This document shows, in pieces, positions 14,101 to 14,772 of a stretch of DNA of 14,772 nucleotides. Each line of letters starts with the position of its first letter. The first letter of the stretch is position 1. A program made the position numbers and the translations under genes. Source of the stretch: DATKMG01 sp035541995 (GTDB lineage: Bacteria > Acidobacteriota > Terriglobia > Versatilivoradales > Versatilivoraceae); contig DATKMG010000456.1 in NCBI GenBank assembly GCA_035541995.1, forward strand, positions 1 through 14,772. Reading direction: 5' to 3'. The notes beneath the pieces were generated by a model, which was not told the DNA's origin, searched no databases, and saw only the letters and a list, made by a program, of their open reading frames with translations.

Positions 14101-14772
14101 AGGCAAGACTGACCGCATCGGCAAGAAACACACCGATTCCAGTGATTAAGATCTTCCGGTTGTCTCCGGATTCCAACACAATTGCCCAGGATGTGCTCCG
14201 GTATCGCCAACTGCTCCTTACTCACAACCAGGAGTATCAGCCGGAATCCTTGGAGCTTTTTGAAGATTTGATCGGTCCAGCTCGGTCGCTCTTGGCCGGA
14301 AAGAAGCACCTAAAGATCATCCCGGATGGAGGACTGTGGAACTGCCCGTTTGCTGCGCTCGAGATTGCCCAGAACCGATTTATCATCGAAGAGGCCACCG
14401 TTTCTTACTCGTCTTCTCTGACTGTCGCTGCAGAACAGGCGCGATTGAAGAACGAAAGGAAGAATCACCCTTCTACGGTAGCCAATTTGATGTTCACACT
14501 GGAGCCGCAACCGTCTCAGGGTGCCTTGGAGGATTACGCTCAGATATGCGATACCTCGCCATCGGAAGTCATGGCAGCACTCGCTGGAACGGCCGCAGTC
14601 TTGAAGCAGGTCCAGCTCTTACAGTCTGCAAAGGTGTTTAGGGCAGAAAAGACAAGAGAATCCCTGATCAAACCCGCCGCCGAAAAAAGCCGTATCCTGC
14701 AATTCTCCGTGCCTGCGTTCATTGATGATTTGAACCCGCTCTTCTCGCCGCTCCTATTAACAGAGGAAGAGG
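11148..14772 (+). CDS. Exported NTF2-like / TPR / CHAT-domain protein, C-terminus cut by window edge, catalytic His motif degenerate
   Basis: 1208 codons are open from the ATG at 11148 to the right edge. Residues 1-25 form a signal peptide (basic start, hydrophobic core, ALA cleavage site), so the product is probably exported. About 30-145 looks like an NTF2/SnoaL-like alpha-beta domain. From about 210 to 800 come roughly 15 TPR units at a strict 40-residue period; clear ones contain LGNSYWALDDPDRAL, IGLAHNSLGNYDEAM and IGGVHYSQGRFDQAL. A helical linker follows, with the 'LLVEKGDLWEAF' pattern usual before CHAT domains. The CHAT (caspase-HetF-associated-with-TPR) domain begins near 945 and has IIPDGGLWNCPFAALE (1057-1072). 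Where active members read roughly LHFATHG, this one reads LQFSVPA (1184-1190) and then resumes a normal DDLNPLFSPLLL. The catalytic His is therefore replaced by Pro1189. The Cys half of the dyad would lie beyond the window. It may be a scaffold or pseudo-protease. No Shine-Dalgarno sequence is seen; the start rests on the signal peptide. Confidence 0.88.
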   Translation, partial: MVRRIAYLIPSLLLLGMCSQRALAVNDSPAKAVQSDTVFLEILKKFYSAWNRQDEAAILRLWNVESSYRPNRLDEMRREWTSQKASFTNVRIQAVTERSWGAILNTSVDVHIVQLPSKKESNRHLVREFTLHKEGESWTLWNYPSPPEDLAEQLIRVGEAERRTLLEEDKEQVTPELVRLVLAAANKVYGNNEYTQSKGIFELAGQVAIATHDNLGVARSLEGIGHVSRGLSDYPKALEYYQKALAILEAAKEERAIADIHETMGRTYLEMKNAPLSIECNEKALRIFERIGDPIAAADLLEKIGNIYYDQGDFKKAAESYQKKIDLGVPVDNASTLVNLGNSYWALDDPDRALNAYSSALPQVERSGDNAALAGLHTGLGNVFYRKKMMDSVLNHYQKAYELTRTTQNQLEMALAAERLGHVYSDLQNFPEAMIWFQRTFQSQKELGSVAGTAGALVNIAQVHFHKQEYDRALERFEEALKLDEKISDKTGRMVVLQNMARVYYDTANYAAALECYQQGLPLAEAAQNKSALSNILLGIGLVKTLFGESDVALDYYRRSIEIARELGDKAGLAAMLNNIAVVYASRANYGMALENYQGSLEISQELNDRLLVARTLGNIGLAHNSLGNYDEAMDKLQKALAIGEDLKQTEDIARVLGYIGGVHYSQGRFDQALELFQKSLSKWEILQDSKAISATLSYIGDTHFRKKEFSQALEAYEKSLEFVRQLQDEETIPALLSGIANAHLALGHGGTALEFAEQAVELAKRTNNPEILWYASFKAGQAHRQLNDSEKAVQALTGSILQIEELRTEVGSEENKIRFLEGKSAPYSALFELLVEKGDLWEAFAIEEGSRMQTLAEIMSGYGRYVSKGLNATEQEQERKLRSQVLALRTRFFRGKQALPSGSPELTALERQWHQAQTDYLAYESRIIQAHPQLAIYRGQMKVVDKESLALSLLRPGTALLEYVTCEDTTYLIVIVGKDKSGPQARLTASARNTPIPVIKIFRLSPDSNTIAQDVLRYRQLLLTHNQEYQPESLELFEDLIGPARSLLAGKKHLKIIPDGGLWNCPFAALEIAQNRFIIEEATVSYSSSLTVAAEQARLKNERKNHPSTVANLMFTLEPQPSQGALEDYAQICDTSPSEVMAALAGTAAVLKQVQLLQSAKVFRAEKTRESLIKPAAEKSRILQFSVPAFIDDLNPLFSPLLLTEEE

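Overview
The window holds six large genes and one candidate tiny gene on a chromosome-like stretch. There is no mobile element, RNA gene or CRISPR array that I can see. The mix suggests a free-living, metabolically flexible Gram-negative bacterium. It comprises a hybrid kinase with an extracytoplasmic two-OB-fold-like sensor, an exported TPR-CHAT protein with 40-residue repeats, a GRP-type sugar transporter, and Gfo/Idh/MocA and flavin oxidases. This combination is typical of Acidobacteriota and similar soil or sediment phyla. That placement is inference from gene style; no marker gene is present.

Layout. A Gfo/Idh/MocA dehydrogenase (minus, cut by the left edge) diverges from a CoA-acylating methylmalonate-semialdehyde dehydrogenase (plus). 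That enzyme converges on a sugar-transporter-like protein of the GRP/DMT type (minus). The transporter is preceded on its own strand by a possible 29-residue single-helix membrane peptide. Next, a 1411-residue hybrid histidine kinase (plus) converges on a covalent-FAD oxidoreductase of the berberine-bridge type (minus). Last, divergent from that oxidase, comes a very long exported protein (plus). It has a signal peptide, an NTF2-like domain, about 15 TPRs and a CHAT (caspase-like) domain that runs off the right edge. Strand alternates at every large gene, giving three divergent pairs with upstream spacers of roughly 420-550 bases and short convergent gaps of 127 and 77 bases.

How they may work together. 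The left half reads as a small sugar/polyol handling set: an uptake protein, an NAD(P)-dependent sugar dehydrogenase and an aldehyde dehydrogenase feeding acyl-CoA. No complete pathway is visible. The right half is sensory and extracytoplasmic. The kinase has two receiver domains but no HPt or output domain, so it needs a partner outside the window.

Most interesting points: the CHAT domain has lost its catalytic histidine motif while keeping the residues around it; that gene has a good sigma-54-type promoter candidate with a dyad and a tandem repeat upstream; a PAS domain of the kinase carries a three-cysteine motif; the transporter has an extra two-helix C-terminal tail plus the hydrophobic micro-ORF; and dyads lie in the gfo-mmsA spacer.
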